This document shows, piece by piece, positions 1-10,675 of a DNA stretch of 64,000 nucleotides. The stretch's first letter is position 1. Each line of letters opens with the position of its first letter. Below the pieces are notes generated by a model, which saw only the letters and a list, made by a program, of their open reading frames with translations, was not told the DNA's origin and did no database searches. A program made the position numbers and the translations under genes. Source of the DNA: Pseudeuparius sepicola (taxonomy: Eukaryota; Arthropoda; Insecta; Coleoptera; Anthribidae); NCBI GenBank assembly GCA_963920635.1, contig OY987307.1, positions 19,359,735 through 19,423,734 of the forward strand. The letters are read 5' to 3'.

Positions 1-175
1 GTCTATTTCCTACTTCTTCTTTGAGAATTGGTTTAAACATATCCCACGAAATCCTATGATTGTTATTAAAAGAGTGTTCACATATTTTCGACTTCGAAAT
101 TTGATTTTGCCTGATATAATTTTTATGTTCTTTTAAACGAACGTTAAATGGCCTACAAGTCTCCCCAACATAGAA
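1..175 (-). pseudogene. Penelope-like element, GIY-YIG endonuclease fragment (partial)
   Basis: The minus strand is open for about 58 codons and runs off the left edge of the window. It starts at FYVGETCRPFNVRLKEH and continues through HKNYIRQNQISKSK and NNNHRISWD. This is the C-terminal endonuclease (GIY-YIG family) of Penelope-like retroelements, which nicks the target during retrotransposition; the tyrosine of FYVGET and the arginine of RPFNVRL fit the catalytic Tyr and Arg of that fold. The match stops abruptly at 175: the expected upstream CKCGK residues are absent, so the piece is 5'-truncated, as is usual for retroelement insertions. No stop or frameshift is seen inside it, so it is younger than the related copy at 30.6-31.4 kb. 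The family is clear; whether the rest is intact outside the window is unknown. Confidence 0.8.
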
Positions 176-1250
176 CTAAAAATAGTAAGTAACATAGTTA
201 ATAAACTTCGTTACATGTATTGTTTAAAATTTAATTTTTATTGAAAACAACAACATTTAGAAAAAGCATAATATTTTAATACCGAGGGTATTACAAATAC
301 TCCTCATGGCCTCCATCTTGCTCAATGAATTTTTGATATTTGCTACTAACTTTCTGTTTATTTAGTCAACGATAAAATTGCTTTGTTCAGTATTTAATAC
401 GTGGATTTCTTCCCGAATTTTATACCTTTCAGTGTTTCTACATTTCCGGTCTGGCATAGTAAATTCTGTTTTTATAAAATTAAATTTCAAGCAATAAATT
501 TGACGAAGTTTATTAACTACGTTATACTATTTAAAATTTCTTATTTCTCTCAATTTCCATTCTTCGTTTTTCCTGAAATCTTAAAATATCCCATTTTGTT
601 TTCCAAAGCGTGAATATACTTGCAAACTGTCAATAACTATTAGGTATTATAATTTGGCATTTGAATATATTCCATGGCAACCTATGACCCGAGTAATCCC
701 TCACAAAAAAAGGCTTAAATTTTATTCTGAACGAACGGTTGGAGCGAACATATAACGCATATATACACTTCGTTAGAATCGGAAAAATGGGTAGAATTCA
801 ATAATCCAAAAATATACAATATAAAAAAACATAAGTTATGTTTGCCACGGCTTTCTAGAACACACAGTTTAAGGTCCAATAGCTTCACAAAAGACTATGT
901 ATTACTAAGTATTTAAAACTTTTGTAAAAAACTTTTTTCTAACCTTAAAAACTAACAAGTTAAGGAGGTGTCAATTTATAGTGAGCCACCCTGTACAAAT
1001 TTGCAAAGTTTTACAGATTTTCAAGGAATTATCTGACAGTATGGCAACGCTGTAGTAGGAAGTCATCGCTTCAATAATGAAGGGACCTTGCGACCAGTGG
1101 CTCACAAAAAAATTCGGAAAAATTTTTGAAAGGCCATAACTTTTTATTTTCTGCACATTAAAAAATACTTTCATGGGCGTGCTTTTGGGATCGGAACCTA
1201 CTGCCGGTTAAAATTTATGTACTAATCAAAGTGGCACCCTGTATGTTTAC
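176..1250. other. AT-rich intergenic DNA, no gene seen
   Basis: No supported coding region. Two CACCCTGTA words near 987 and 1233 resemble the outer ends of the CAGGGTG-type TIRs used by several elements in this window, so this stretch probably holds decayed transposon ends, but I could not pair them. Confidence 0.4.
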
Positions 1251-1370
1251 GTCTGCTTTTTAAACTAAGCAGTACGTTTTGCCTTCCTGCTCTTCTGAAA
1301 TTGATTATCAGATTGTCTACAAACATTCTACACTTATTTTGGATTGCCATTTCTGCCATCTAAACAAAGT

Positions 1371-1470
1371 GCCATTTTGTTTGTCGCCATTAAACTCCAA
1401 TCAGTTTTCAATTTGCATGGCCTCCGTCACCGCTAACCCAATTAGGGCAATTGCTACCTTCGTCCCGGGC
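1371..1470. repeat. Short dispersed repeat (partner at ~4420-4505)
   Basis: The words CCATTAAACTCCAATCA, TTTTCAATTTGCATGGCCTC and CAATTGCTGCC/CAATTGCTACC recur in the same order near 4430-4505. The GC-richer DNA just downstream (1470-1611) does not recur, so only about 100 bp is shared. Origin unknown. Confidence 0.6.
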
Positions 1471-1611
1471 CGCAATAAAAACCCCATCGCCAATTTTAGC
1501 CTTCACTTTTACTGCGCGATAATTGCGAGGCCGGCCCTGGATTCCGGCAGTAAAGCCGCGCGTCCGTCGATTTTTAGGGAAACGCCGAACGGGCCGACCA
1601 TTAAAAAATGA

Positions 1612-1872
1612 GTTATGCGCATTTAATGAACTCCTAAACACCGGGTAGGGTTGCGGCGATTACGTGTACAGGCGCTGGAGTCCGGCGCTATCGTAATGAC
1701 CCGAAATTGTTTCTAAAAGGATTACGTGGCACTGCGAGGGTAGTAATTTTGTACGCCGGGGAGGGCACTTCAGCATTATGCTATGTTGGATAGTATATAG
1801 GGTTTCGCTCGACGATGTTGAAGGTTGATCTGGGTAGAAAGTTCACGATCTAATGTGCCTGGAAGCAAAACC
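1612..1872. repeat. Direct repeat R, left copy
   Basis: About 261 bp beginning GTTATGCGCATTTAATG and ending GCAAAACC. The same sequence with minor changes recurs at 2299-2568. The two copies exactly bracket the TIR element at 1873-2298. The ends do not read TG...CA, and the interior recurs at 33.7 kb without R, so these are not convincing LTRs. Confidence 0.8.
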
Positions 1873-2298
1873 CAATGACTTCAGAACAGGTTTGTTTTGA
1901 TAAACGCTTGACGCCCAGAACTAATCACAATCTAAGCGCTCCATTAAATTATTCCGAAAATGTCCCGAGATTGTCAGAAATTGCCCCTTTTTGTCGAGCC
2001 GTAGCGAACTTATTTCGACTCTGGGCTCGGAGGCTGGCGTCGTTAGACCAACCCCCGAGTCTTCAGGTGAGGTTCCGATGCTTCCGGCGTCCCCAAACAA
2101 GAAAAAACTTGCGATATCTAAGTGTGATTCTGGAGGAACTATAACCGGGAATCACCGGGTGTATAGTTGGTTGATGGTTGACTTTCTTTCTTTGTTTGTA
2201 GCATGTTTTTAGAGTAGTATGGATATATTTAATCTTGTAGTCGAAATAAAGGGCATTTTAACAATGGGGCACCACGTCTATAGGTTTTGACGTCATTG
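1873..2298. mobile_element. Non-autonomous TIR element (copy 1 of the 33.7 kb family)
   Basis: This ~426 bp block is the same sequence as 33713-34148, where clear TIRs and an 8-bp target duplication define the element. Here the left end reads CAATGACTTCAGAACAGG (a short deletion removes CCTATAGA) and the right end reads GTCTATAGG...GTCATTG. It has no matching 8-bp flanks, because each side is the start or end of direct repeat R. The ORFs across it are shared with the other copy but are short and start inside the element; I do not regard them as genes. Confidence 0.7.
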
Positions 2299-2568
2299 GT
2301 TATGCGCATTTAATGGACTCCTAAACACCGGGTAGGGTTGCGGCGATTACGTGTACGGGCGCTGGAGTCCGGCGCTATCGTAATGACCCGCAATTGTTTC
2401 TAAAAGGATTACGTGGAACTGCGAGGATAGTAATTTTGTACGCCGGGGAGGGCACTTCAGCATTATGCTATGTCGGAATAGTATATATAGGGTTTCGCTC
2501 GATGGTTTGAAGGTTTATCTGGTTAGAAAGTTTGCGATCTAATGTGCCTGAAGCCTGAAGGCAAAACC
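2299..2568. repeat. Direct repeat R, right copy
   Basis: Second copy of the ~265 bp repeat seen at 1612-1872, in the same orientation, ending GGCAAAACCTATCC. It differs by scattered substitutions and small indels, including a short local duplication (CCTGAAGCCTGAAGG) near the end. Confidence 0.8.
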
Positions 2569-2733
2569 TATCCAGGCTCCAAGGAGGTTCCTCTGAGTCG
2601 AACTCCGCCGAACTTGTATATATTTTTTAAAATCAAGCTTTATACCATGGCTTGGTATAACACGAATAGAGCTATAGACACTATACTTAAGTATCTTCAC
2701 TAGTTTATAACCGGATAGATGTAGGTAAGTCTA

Positions 2734-4317
2734 CAGGGTTAACTATCACTTTCACTTACCACGTGCGCAGGGTGGCTTATGAAAACAGAAAAATATTTTT
2801 AGATTTTTTTACGATCTTTAAAAAAAGGGTAAAAACCCCAATTTTCCCTGTAAATCTTCGCCTATAATTACGTCATCCAATATATGGCTTCGGAACATAC
2901 TGTCAGGTAGGAAGGATGAAAATACCTTTTTACTCAATTAAAAAATGCACAAATAACAATCGATTTGAATCTGTACAGCCGCAGCGCTGCTAGATTTACC
3001 CGAGGTTCGCCTGGATTCACCTTACCTTAGTTTGAAATTTGAAGCAGAAAACAGGATATGAATGCCGAGGCTCGTCTCAAGCTCGGTCCTGAGGCTAGGT
3101 AATCCTGAATCCCTATGCGTTTATTGTTTTTGCATTTTCACATAGCAGCACCAAGTAAGTACAAATACATACACATTTCTCGCGAAACCACGAAAATTTC
3201 GGTAGGATCAAATTCGACATACCGCGCTATCGTAAGGATGACACAAAACGCACAAAACAGTAGAGGTTGGAGTGGTGCTTAATAATTATCGATATCGATG
3301 TCAACCTTAGATTAGTTGATTGCGTTTGAAAAAAATAATTTTTATAACAAAACTTATTGAAAATCTATCTAAACTAAACAAAAAGAATTCTGTGATTTCT
3401 TAATGCCAGCGTTATTGGACTGAACGCTTTGCAATACAAAGACTGAACGTCGATGTGTATCGAATCGATGCACTGTCTTGTTCAACGTCGCATCTTTTTA
3501 GACCTGCGTCACACTTCACACAAGTTGCGCTAGTTGCCCGCGGAGGGCGTTTGCGAATTTAACCTCGCGTTATTTCCCAGCGTCGTGAAAATGCCGGAGT
3601 ATTCGAACGCCGAGTTCACGGACATGTATAATGATAAGGGATATGCAATGAAAGTGCATATCGAGCTGCTGCAGAATACCGTATTCGTTTTCCCAATAGG
3701 GCAAATATGCCAAAGCCACGTACCTTTGTAAACGTTATAAAACATTTGCGAAACCCTGGTGTATTGCAAGCTCGAAGGGGTGGACCTGGAGGGAAAATGA
3801 ATATGAACGATGTTGAGGCAGTACCTACCTACTTCATTTGGTAGAAAAGGAACCTTCCATAAGCAAGAAAATTGGGAATATCTCAGAACAAAGCAAGTAA
3901 AATAAAACCAATAAAACTGACTTGTACCAAAGACAATCCCATCCGATGGGATTGTCTTTGCTTGTGCCTAATACCTGTCAGTAAGGTAGGTAGGTGTTTC
4001 ATAGGCATTCTACATGTTCCTTTGAAAGTAATCGTTTTCAAAAGGAAATCGAAATTTTGTGGTAAATCCTCGGATAAATTGATAGACGTGGCAACTCCGC
4101 GCTATTTCACTACCTGTCACTACCATTGACATACGCGAAATTTTAAGACACGTTACGCGGGCCTCCATACGCGGCGTTTCTTGAGGGGTTTTATACAATT
4201 TGAAAAAAAAAATTAGGCTTAAGGCAAATGTTCGAAAATTTTTGAAAATTCATTTTGGCAAGTCTAATTTTTTTTATCTACCATAAAATTTTTTGTACTA
4301 AGTGATAGTTAACTCTG
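2734..4317 (+). mobile_element. Tc1/mariner-like TIR transposon, copy 1 (internally deleted)
   Basis: TA-flanked element: the left end starts CAGGGTTAACTATCACTT just after a TA at 2732-2733. The right end is the reverse complement of CAGAGTTAACTATCACTTAG, ending at 4317 before TA. The same ends bound 31645-32979, and the left half (2734-~3520) recurs at 27447-28250. TA target duplication and a DUF4817-type transposase N-terminus inside (3591-3810) place it in the IS630-Tc1-mariner group. The C-terminal part of the transposase that survives in copies 2 and 3 is missing here. A 16-bp perfect hairpin lies at 3927-3961. Confidence 0.8.
3591..3810 (+). pseudogene. Transposase N-terminal HTH fragment (DUF4817-like), frameshifted
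   Basis: The reading begins MPEYSNAEFTDM, the characteristic start of the DUF4817 helix-turn-helix found at the N-terminus of many insect IS630/mariner-type transposases. After about 25 residues the frame shifts and continues as EYRIRFPNRANMPKPRTFVN and then HLRNPGVLQARRGGPGGK. This is the expected run from the first helices (YxxRFPNR) to the R..G......R basic stretch before the second HTH. It stops about 75 codons in; no DDE catalytic domain follows. It sits inside a TA-flanked element, whose transposase it would have been. Non-functional. Confidence 0.72.
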
Positions 4318-4687
4318 TATATAGAAACATATATCAATCATAAAACCGCTTTACATCAAGTTTCTACAGATTTTTTTCTGAACATCCCTATATTGCCATT
4401 TTTCCCACACAAAGTATTATTTCGTTTGCCCCCATTAAACTCCAATCAATTTTCAATTTGCATGGCCTCTATCATGGCTAATCCAATTAAGGGCAATTGC
4501 TGCCGTAAAACTTGATGCTTGGCTCGAAAATCGGCATACCTACTTATTTAGAAAATCATCAACCATATTAAACATAAAATGGTGGAATTGATTTAAAAGG
4601 GTTGTATCCTCTTCAAAATATGATGGCCAATCAAAACCAATTGGCAATATTTTCTCCCCACATTGTCGATTCTGAAACTGTTATAAT
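4318..4687. other. Spacer with short repeat
   Basis: Only the ~85 bp block shared with 1371-1470 (at about 4420-4505) is recognisable. No coding sequence seen. Confidence 0.4.
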
Positions 4688-5109
4688 TCACTCAATCGAA
4701 TTTCGATATTTCTAACTACTAGAATGAAACTAATCACATAACTCTTTAATAAAATCCCCCTCAGCATCTTTCTCGTCAATACCTAATTTTGTTATTAATT
4801 AAAAAAATATATAAACATTTTAAACCGCGCGCCTTCAATTTTGGAGCAATGAAATTGCGTTTGGGACGTTGTCGGTTATACTAGTAATCGAAGCCCCAAA
4901 AATTCGATATCCGTTCTAATCTCAGAGGTGCACATTAAATCGAAATCGATTCTCTAGAGAAAGAGTTGTATAAACGGTTGTCCGTACAGACGCTGGTACC
5001 TATAGTTGTTTTGTGGGTCGTGTGTCGTGCCTAACAACCTGTAGGCTGGTCATGTCATTCTGTCATTCTTTAATATAAACCAAACCGATAAAACTAAATG
5101 TTTCTTTGA

Positions 5110-5470
5110 AAACCTGCAAAAGTTAAAAGTTAAAGTGTATACCGTATGCTGATTTGAAATTAAATTCAATTGGTCTTCTAATAAGGATGTTGCTAGGCAC
5201 TTATTTAGCATTATCAGTATTGTTACCCTCCTGAAGAACTGAAGAAAGTGATAGGTCCCGTAATTGAGAGAAAGGAATATTTTGGTCATCCGGAAAACCT
5301 TTTGATAGCCATGTTAGGGGATGATAGAAAACACATTCGAGAATTAGCTTTACGAATAATTGCAAAGTGAAGAAGATCAACGGCAAAAACCAACGACGTC
5401 AGAATATTTCGAGTTAATAAATTAAATTTCGATTGTCAGTATTATATGTAGTTGACTGACAAAATGTTTT
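5110..5470 (+). pseudogene. Degenerate ORF of unknown, probably TE-associated, arthropod family (copy A)
   Basis: From 5221 the plus strand reads CYPPEELKKVIGPVIERKEY, then FGHPENLLIAMLGDDRKHI and RELALRIIAK, a stop, then RRSTAKTNDVRIFRVNKLNF. Copy B at 22.8-23.1 kb keeps the preceding part (WFEIKCNWSCNEDGASHMF) in frame. I associate this order (WF.IK, then PV(I)xRxxYFGHPENxLxAML, then IRxLxxRRIxxAR, then a basic/LNF tail) with recurrent proteins in arthropod genomes that behave like transposon genes. I do not know their function. Two in-frame stops and an upstream frame change make it a pseudogene. Confidence 0.6.
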
Positions 5471-5639
5471 TATACACCAGATTTATTTAGGTTTGGACAA
5501 CTTACAAGTTGGTGATCATTCTGCAAGTAACTTATTTTAACTTAAAAAAGGGAAAAACATTGCGATTTTGGTATTTTATTAAATTAATTGATATTGAGGT
5601 TATTTTTTATTTCCTCTGCTTTTCTCGAGCAATCTATGG

Positions 5640-5845
5640 GACATTCGCCACCTTCTTATAATTTTTGAGGATGAATCCTAAACCTGAAGACAAGCACACA
5701 ACACCCAGGGCACTGCCGCGGTGGGAATCGAGCCCACGACGTACCGTGCCAAAGCGTGTGGTACCAAGAAAGATCCTCTCAATCGCCCAATCGTGCACCG
5801 CCGCGCCGCCCCCTGATATCGAGGTCATGTGTTATGTCTATTTGG
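5640..5845 (-). repeat. tRNA-like SINE, copy A
   Basis: On the minus strand, GGGCTCGATTCCCACC forms a tRNA T-arm with a good B box (GCTCGATTC). It is preceded by a GC-rich GGCGGCGCGGCGGTGCACGA segment and followed by GCGGCAGTGCCCTGGGTG. A second copy is at 24112-24277. I see no convincing A box at the right distance, so the Pol III promoter may be decayed. The SINE sits at the same place in both copies of the 1.2 kb repeat, so it predates their divergence. Confidence 0.6.
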
Positions 5846-5867
5846 CTTTTGCTACAAAAAAAATTTT

Positions 5868-6656
5868 GTAAACTTTCTTCTTCTTCAGTCTTCACAAATC
5901 TTAAATGGAAGCATATCGATATTGCCGTAAATCGTGTCAACATCGCAAAACAGTAGCCAATCAGCTTTTTTGGGCGCGTGACGTCACGGGCTCAAGAAAT
6001 TTGAATTTCAAAAACATTTTTAGGGCATTTCCCGACCGAAAAAAATCGGAAAAAATATTTTCGTGTTTTATTTACTAATAAGATTCATAATCAAAAATAA
6101 AAAAAAGTGTGAAACAGGTCCATTGTTTCGGCAAAAAAAATGCAACAATTTTAATTCACTAAATCGGTTTAAAATGTTATAAATTTGGGAAAAAAAATTG
6201 GTGTCTCTGTGTGTATTTACGCCCCCCCCCCCTTACGCCAAAAGCTGGGTATGCCCATGACTGCAGGTAATAACCGGTTCCTTTTCTATAAACCTCCGCA
6301 ACCTTTATATGACATTTATATAACTACTTAGGTATCATTTGAATAGTGACGAAAAATGTTTATTGGAATAAGTAATGTGTAATGGTGGATTCTCACAAAG
6401 GCCTTTACTACTTCATATTATATGCTATAAAGTGCCGCTTTAAAATAAAACCATATGTGTTTCACTGACAACCCCGCTATACGTTCTGTACTATCGGGTA
6501 TTAGCAGAGCATATAAAACAACCAGCAGTATAACTTACTCTTGAGAAATCATCCGCAAATTCAATGACCTTGAGCCATATTGGTGGAATAGAAGTCAGAG
6601 GTGTAGTCGGGAAAATCAGTTCATAAATACAGAGTAGTATTAGTAATAGTTATTTA
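5868..6656. other. Intergenic DNA, no gene seen
   Basis: AT-rich, with a run of C near 6221-6232. No coding region, repeat partner or RNA gene recognised. Confidence 0.35.
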
Positions 6657-6774
6657 TGTACCAAGGCACTGAAGTTCAACTTTTTATGACTCATGTGGAG
6701 TTTAGTTGCTGAGGCTTCTGGCCGAGGCAAATAGACCACATGAGTCATAAAAAGAACTTCAGTGCCGAGGTACA
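6657..6774. mobile_element. 118 bp TA-flanked hairpin element
   Basis: Left arm TGTACCAAGGCACTGAAGTT and onward, about 42 bp, pairs with the right arm ending AACTTCAGTGCCGAGGTACA; the loop is about 37 nt. TA lies directly on both sides (6655-6656 and 6775-6776). It is the size of a minimal MITE, but also of a long pre-miRNA-like hairpin; the TA flanks favour a MITE. Confidence 0.65.
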
Positions 6775-6787
6775 TATTATATTTTTT

Positions 6788-6925
6788 TTGAAATCGGAAA
6801 AAAATGTTTTATTAGGCAAGAAAATAATATTAAGGGATCACCCGTCCATGAACCGACTACGCGCGGCGTTGCTTGACTTTGACGATCGCTCTACCTAAGA
6901 CAAGTATGATGAGACACGGCACCTT
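6788..6925 (-). repeat. 5S rRNA-derived SINE, copy 1
   Basis: The minus strand carries a run closely resembling the internal part of 5S rRNA: GATCGTCAAAGTCAAGCAAC, then GCGCGTAGTCGGTTCATGGA, then CGGGTGATCCCTTAA. This matches the 5S order of box A/intermediate element/box C. The tail reads CTTGCCTAATAAAA. A second copy with the same tail lies at 30070-30206. The many changes from 5S and the shared tail point to a 5S-promoted SINE (SINE3 type), not a functional 5S gene. Confidence 0.65.
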
Positions 6926-7664
6926 CTGACAGAAAAACCAAACTGCTGCTTCTTGTGTAGCCTACACAACAAATCTATTGATATTCAAATTTACTAAAAT
7001 ATGTATACTGAAGGACTGCGCTTCTATAGGAAACAATTTCGCAATGTGTACGAAAAGTTAAATGAGCCTTTATCGGCCGGGTTTTGAATATTTGGTCACT
7101 TATGACGGGCGATTTCTCCGCGTCTGACGTTTGATGTTTACATCACATCTCGCCAAGGCCTACTTATTGAAAAAATCGTACAATAATGGGCTACATTATT
7201 GTATGATTTCTGTGCTTTTAATGACGATTTTGGGACATTTTAATGCCGATTTCAAGAAAAGTATATTAATATAGTGTGTGGTAAGCACAAGCAGCTTTTA
7301 CTCCTTCCTGGGATTCTTTATTTAAAGACACTAGCAAAAAGCACAATTTACAAAAAAGCACACTCCACGGCACTGTAATATCTCCCATACAGCCGAAAAA
7401 GAACTGCCCAATCGCCCCGACACAGCATCAATTCGACAGAATCTATGCCCACATGGCGGCTGCGCGAACAGGTGCGCAGAATTTTCCCGCCATGGGCAGT
7501 GAGACTGCTGGTTGTTTTATATGCTATGGTGTATTGGACTGCGGCCTGTTTATGGCAGCGGAACAAACGCGAATAATAGGATCTAGGGATTCCGCTAACT
7601 CCGAGAAAAACTCATCGGCGCCCATCCGACACGTTCCTACTCCCATCGTCCGCCCGGCCACCTA
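6926..7664. other. Intergenic DNA with a hairpin and a stray MITE end
   Basis: A 14-15 bp hairpin with a 5-nt loop lies at 7173-7208 (AATCGTACAATAATG pairing with CATTATTGTATGATT). At 7300-7325, CTCCTTCCTGGGATTCTTTA matches the terminal repeat of the 342 bp element at 24278-24619, but no partner end was found. ORFs here (for example 7453-7710) have no recognisable domain. Confidence 0.4.
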
Positions 7665-9617
7665 CACAGATAGAAATATAATTCTTCATAGAAAAATATT
7701 TATTGTTTGATCACGAATTATTTGCCAGAAATAATATTTATTTCCGTAAAAACTATATTATTTAAATGAAGATTTATTTTTTTCAATTAAAAAATAAGGG
7801 CTTTTTGGGTAAAGTATTTGATTTTTTTGACACATTATTGTTTAGTGGAAGCATATATTATTTTCCTGAAATAAGGTATTACTTGATGTAAACAACAATA
7901 ATTTTTATTTATAGTGTTAGCTTTTGGTTGTTTGGGTCAACCACATTGTTATTTGGTTTAAATTTGTCCTTACTTGAGTTAAATAATACTGCATACCATT
8001 TTATAGCTGTCTCACTCCAGAGAATGAAAGATAGAAAGAAAGAGAAAATATGGTAAGGCAGAGGGCGCACTCTGGTGTCGGCGTTCAGCGTTGTTCCAGT
8101 TGCATGTCCGTGTAAGTACGCGCCTGTAATCTTCCTAGAGTTCCTTTTATTATCATTTATAGCCGCCGAGTAGCCGAGTGTAGTGTGGTTTAGGTACTAT
8201 GTGTATTGTGTATTGTGTGTTTTCAACTTCTTTTGTAAGTACACGCATAAACAATATTAGAAACAAATCTCAAAGAACTAAAGTCTATCCAAGTTACAGA
8301 GGCAATGGATCAAAACATTGGCCACCACGTGACTTATTCTCTTATTGGTCTGGCCGTCAAAAAATGTCAAGTGTTTACGCGGCGAGCAGAATGCAGGGCC
8401 GGCTCTTCCTTCAGTCGAGTTTCCTGCATATTTTAGATCGGATCGCGAGCAGTATATTCTGTAAATTTATTTTGCTACTTAATTTAAGGAAATTTATAAA
8501 GATCTACGAAAGGTAAAAACACAATTTTTAGAACTAGAATTAGTTCAGAATTACAAGGCACTGGGAATCTCATATTAGTCAGACCCTGGTAATCGATCGT
8601 AATGCGGTCATGTGACTTTGTTTATATCTACTGCCGCTCTAACTTGGATAGACTTTAGGTACTTGAAATATATCAGATAGGCCACCTGTATGATGATGAG
8701 GCGCTTTCCTTGGTATGTTTTGTATAGTTTTTTTTATACCAAAGATTGTTTTTTAATTGTTTTTAAATAAATATTTGTATAGCATTACAAATTATCGTGT
8801 TTTTCTAATAATAATAATAATAATAATAATTCTTACACTCACAATACTCCAAACTAGGAGTACCCCAGAAGCAATGCTTGTGCGGGGGAGGGGGGCAATT
8901 ACTATTATTTTGTCTTCGGTGCCATTTGCGGCTAGGGCCGACTTTTTTCCCGATAGAACTAGGATAGCATTCGCTCAAGTACTACGGAAAACCCTAGAAA
9001 ACCGTAGTAATCCCAGTGAGTGTAGGACAATTAGTAAATCACACGGATAAAGCTATTTAGGAGCAATACCGTGAATCCACATTTGTCCAGCGCTGTTGGC
9101 CATAGCGGTGTTTTTCTTTAAAGACATATGCATGCGTCTGCCTCGAACTAAGGTCGATCGAATTTCCAATTTCCATCTTTATGAATTGAGTAAACTTGTT
9201 TTTTTATTTGAATCGAGAAAAACTAAAGCTTGTGAATAATGTTAAAGATAAAGGTTGCTTTACTTCAAATAAGTAATATTTTATTTGAGTGAATACCCTG
9301 AATGGGCAATTCAACCCACCACAGTTGTTTGACGCAAATTTCTTAATTTTTTAAATAGAATAAAATGTTTTTTAACATTGTAGATTTGTTCCTTCGAAAT
9401 ACATAATTTATTCCATTCAAATCATTAGTATGTCCACGGGAACAGAAATTAATTTCTTCCAAATAATATTTTATTTGTCCCAAATTAAATGCTGCTTTTA
9501 AATTGAAACAAACCGAATGTTTTATTCAAAGATAGTCTAGGGTTCGCCATATAAAAGAATCAAATTTGTTTGAGTTAAATAAATTTTATTTGGTTCAAGT
9601 ATCTCTTTCTATCTGTG
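7665..9617. mobile_element. Putative 1.95 kb TA-flanked TIR element
   Basis: A perfect 12-bp terminal inverted repeat (CACAGATAGAAA at 7665, TTTCTATCTGTG ending 9617) is flanked on both sides by TA. The two sub-terminal regions are AT-rich and full of AATATTATTT-like words in opposite orientation. The interior holds a (TAA)n tract at ~8806-8830 and a stretch near 8090-8240 with two good splice-donor-like GTAAGTAC sites, but no recognisable coding region. A 12-bp TIR over 2 kb could arise by chance, so this is tentative. Confidence 0.45.
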
Positions 9618-9619
9618 TA

Positions 9620-9870
9620 CGATGCGTGTATTATGCGTGGGCGGCCGGCACGTCGGCGCGTAGCGTACGCCCGGCGTCGCACACGTCCTACTCAACGTCC
9701 GCGGGCCCGCCCCTCTGGGCGTGACGCAATCGGCCGGCGGGGCCCCGCCGGCCGCAAGGGGTGCGAATGGGGGGGGGGGAGGGCGGCGGCGGCCCCCGAG
9801 GCGGCCATAACTGGCCGCCGCCGTGGGGTTGGCCCGGCGGCGGCGGTGCGGGCGGCATTTTCATATGTTA
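9620..9870. other. GC/CpG-rich island
   Basis: An abrupt GC-rich block with many CpG dinucleotides (GGCCGGCGGGGCCCCGCCGG at 9731-9750), a G run near 9769-9779 and GGCGGC repeats. The ORF across it (9615-9953) is low-complexity Arg/Ala/Gly, as expected from base composition. It could be a promoter-type CpG-rich segment of a neighbouring gene or a decayed GC-rich repeat. Confidence 0.4.
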
Positions 9871-10159
9871 CCGACAAGAAAAAGCGCTCGGCTTGCCGAA
9901 CACCTCTGTATAAGTTACAGACGTATTTATTCGTTTTCGTCTGTAACATATAGAATAAGGGCGTAACCTACATAGGAGACAAGTATAGGTAACTGGTTTG
10001 ATGGCGGGAAGAATTTATAGTACAGTTAAGATTGTTAAGAGGTAGGAAAACAGGTCATACATATTTTGTTTTGGATATCGGGTCATTTTTATTTTTTTAT
10101 TGTAAAATAAATATACCCACACTCTAACATAAGCAACCGGAGTAATACGCAGGTATTAA
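9871..10159. other. AT-rich spacer
   Basis: Nothing recognisable apart from AATAAA-type words on the minus strand just downstream of the pseudogene that ends at 10160. Confidence 0.35.
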
Positions 10160-10674
10160 TCATTTTTTTCTTTTGTTATCACCCAATCCTATATTTTTGT
10201 CCACACATACACTTAAGTTATGGGGTGCTTTTTTCTTATGTTTCCCAGAAACTCCAGATGTAAGTCTTATCTCTTGCCCGACAGCAGTTGGCTGAACGGG
10301 TATTTTCTTATACCCTTAAATTTCTTAGCATGTTTTCGAAGAGTTGAAATGTTGATATTTAAATGCAGTAAATAAACCAGATACGACGGAGTTCTCACTT
10401 CTTCCATATTTCTCCTTATTGGATAAAAATGACTGCACTGCTGGAACAAATGTTGTAGGATTTTCCTTTAATTTATTTAAAATTTCGTCGTTAAAAGCAT
10501 TCCATTTTTGTTGTACATAAAAAATTTCATCAGTAGGAGGTAACACAGGTAACGCATCGTAATCAATATTTGATTAGTGTTGATATTTTCATCATTTGAG
10601 TTAGTTGTGTTGATATTTTCATCATTTGTTATAGTTTGATCATATGAGTTAGTTTAACAACGCTCTGAAGCCAT
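10160..10674 (-). pseudogene. Degenerate gene of unknown family with IxVQPTAV motif
   Basis: A minus-strand reading can be followed from ATG (10672-10674) to a natural stop (10160-10162), about 170 codons. It has an Asn-rich tandem repeat (NSNDENINT twice), a 1-nt frame change, then YDALPVLPPTDEIFYVQQKW, a helix-like VPAVQSFLSNKEKYGRSENS, and a C-terminal IPVQPTAVGQEIRLTSG followed by KHKKKAPHNLSVCVDKNIGL. The IxVQPTAV...R...HNL..CV..N..LG order is one I know from ORFs repeated in cnidarian and arthropod genomes, probably transposon-linked; I cannot assign a function. Broken by three in-frame stops plus one frameshift. A direct duplication lies just upstream. Confidence 0.6.
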
Positions 10675-10675
10675 A

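Larger units (their letters stand above)
4688..5867 (+). repeat. Dispersed ~1.2 kb repeat, copy A
   Basis: From TTCACTCAATCGAATTTCG to the TTTGGCTTTTGC tail, this stretch matches 22391-24660 once two insertions in the second copy are removed. It carries a plus-strand protein remnant (5110-5470) and, at its 3' end, a minus-strand tRNA-like SINE (5640-5845). Because it lacks the two insertions, it shows their empty target sites near 5450 and 5831. No clear TIRs or LTRs were found, so the transposon class is unknown. Confidence 0.75.

Noticed and set aside
1612..2568. Small LTR retrotransposon (TRIM)
   Set aside because: Repeat ends lack TG...CA, no primer-binding site, and the internal part is a TIR element found alone elsewhere.
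6788..6925. Functional 5S rRNA gene
   Set aside because: Too many changes in the conserved internal promoter region and a SINE-type tail shared with a second diverged copy.
8199..8516. 105-codon ORF with upstream splice-donor-like sites
   Set aside because: No domain; lies inside a putative TA element; donors alone are weak evidence.
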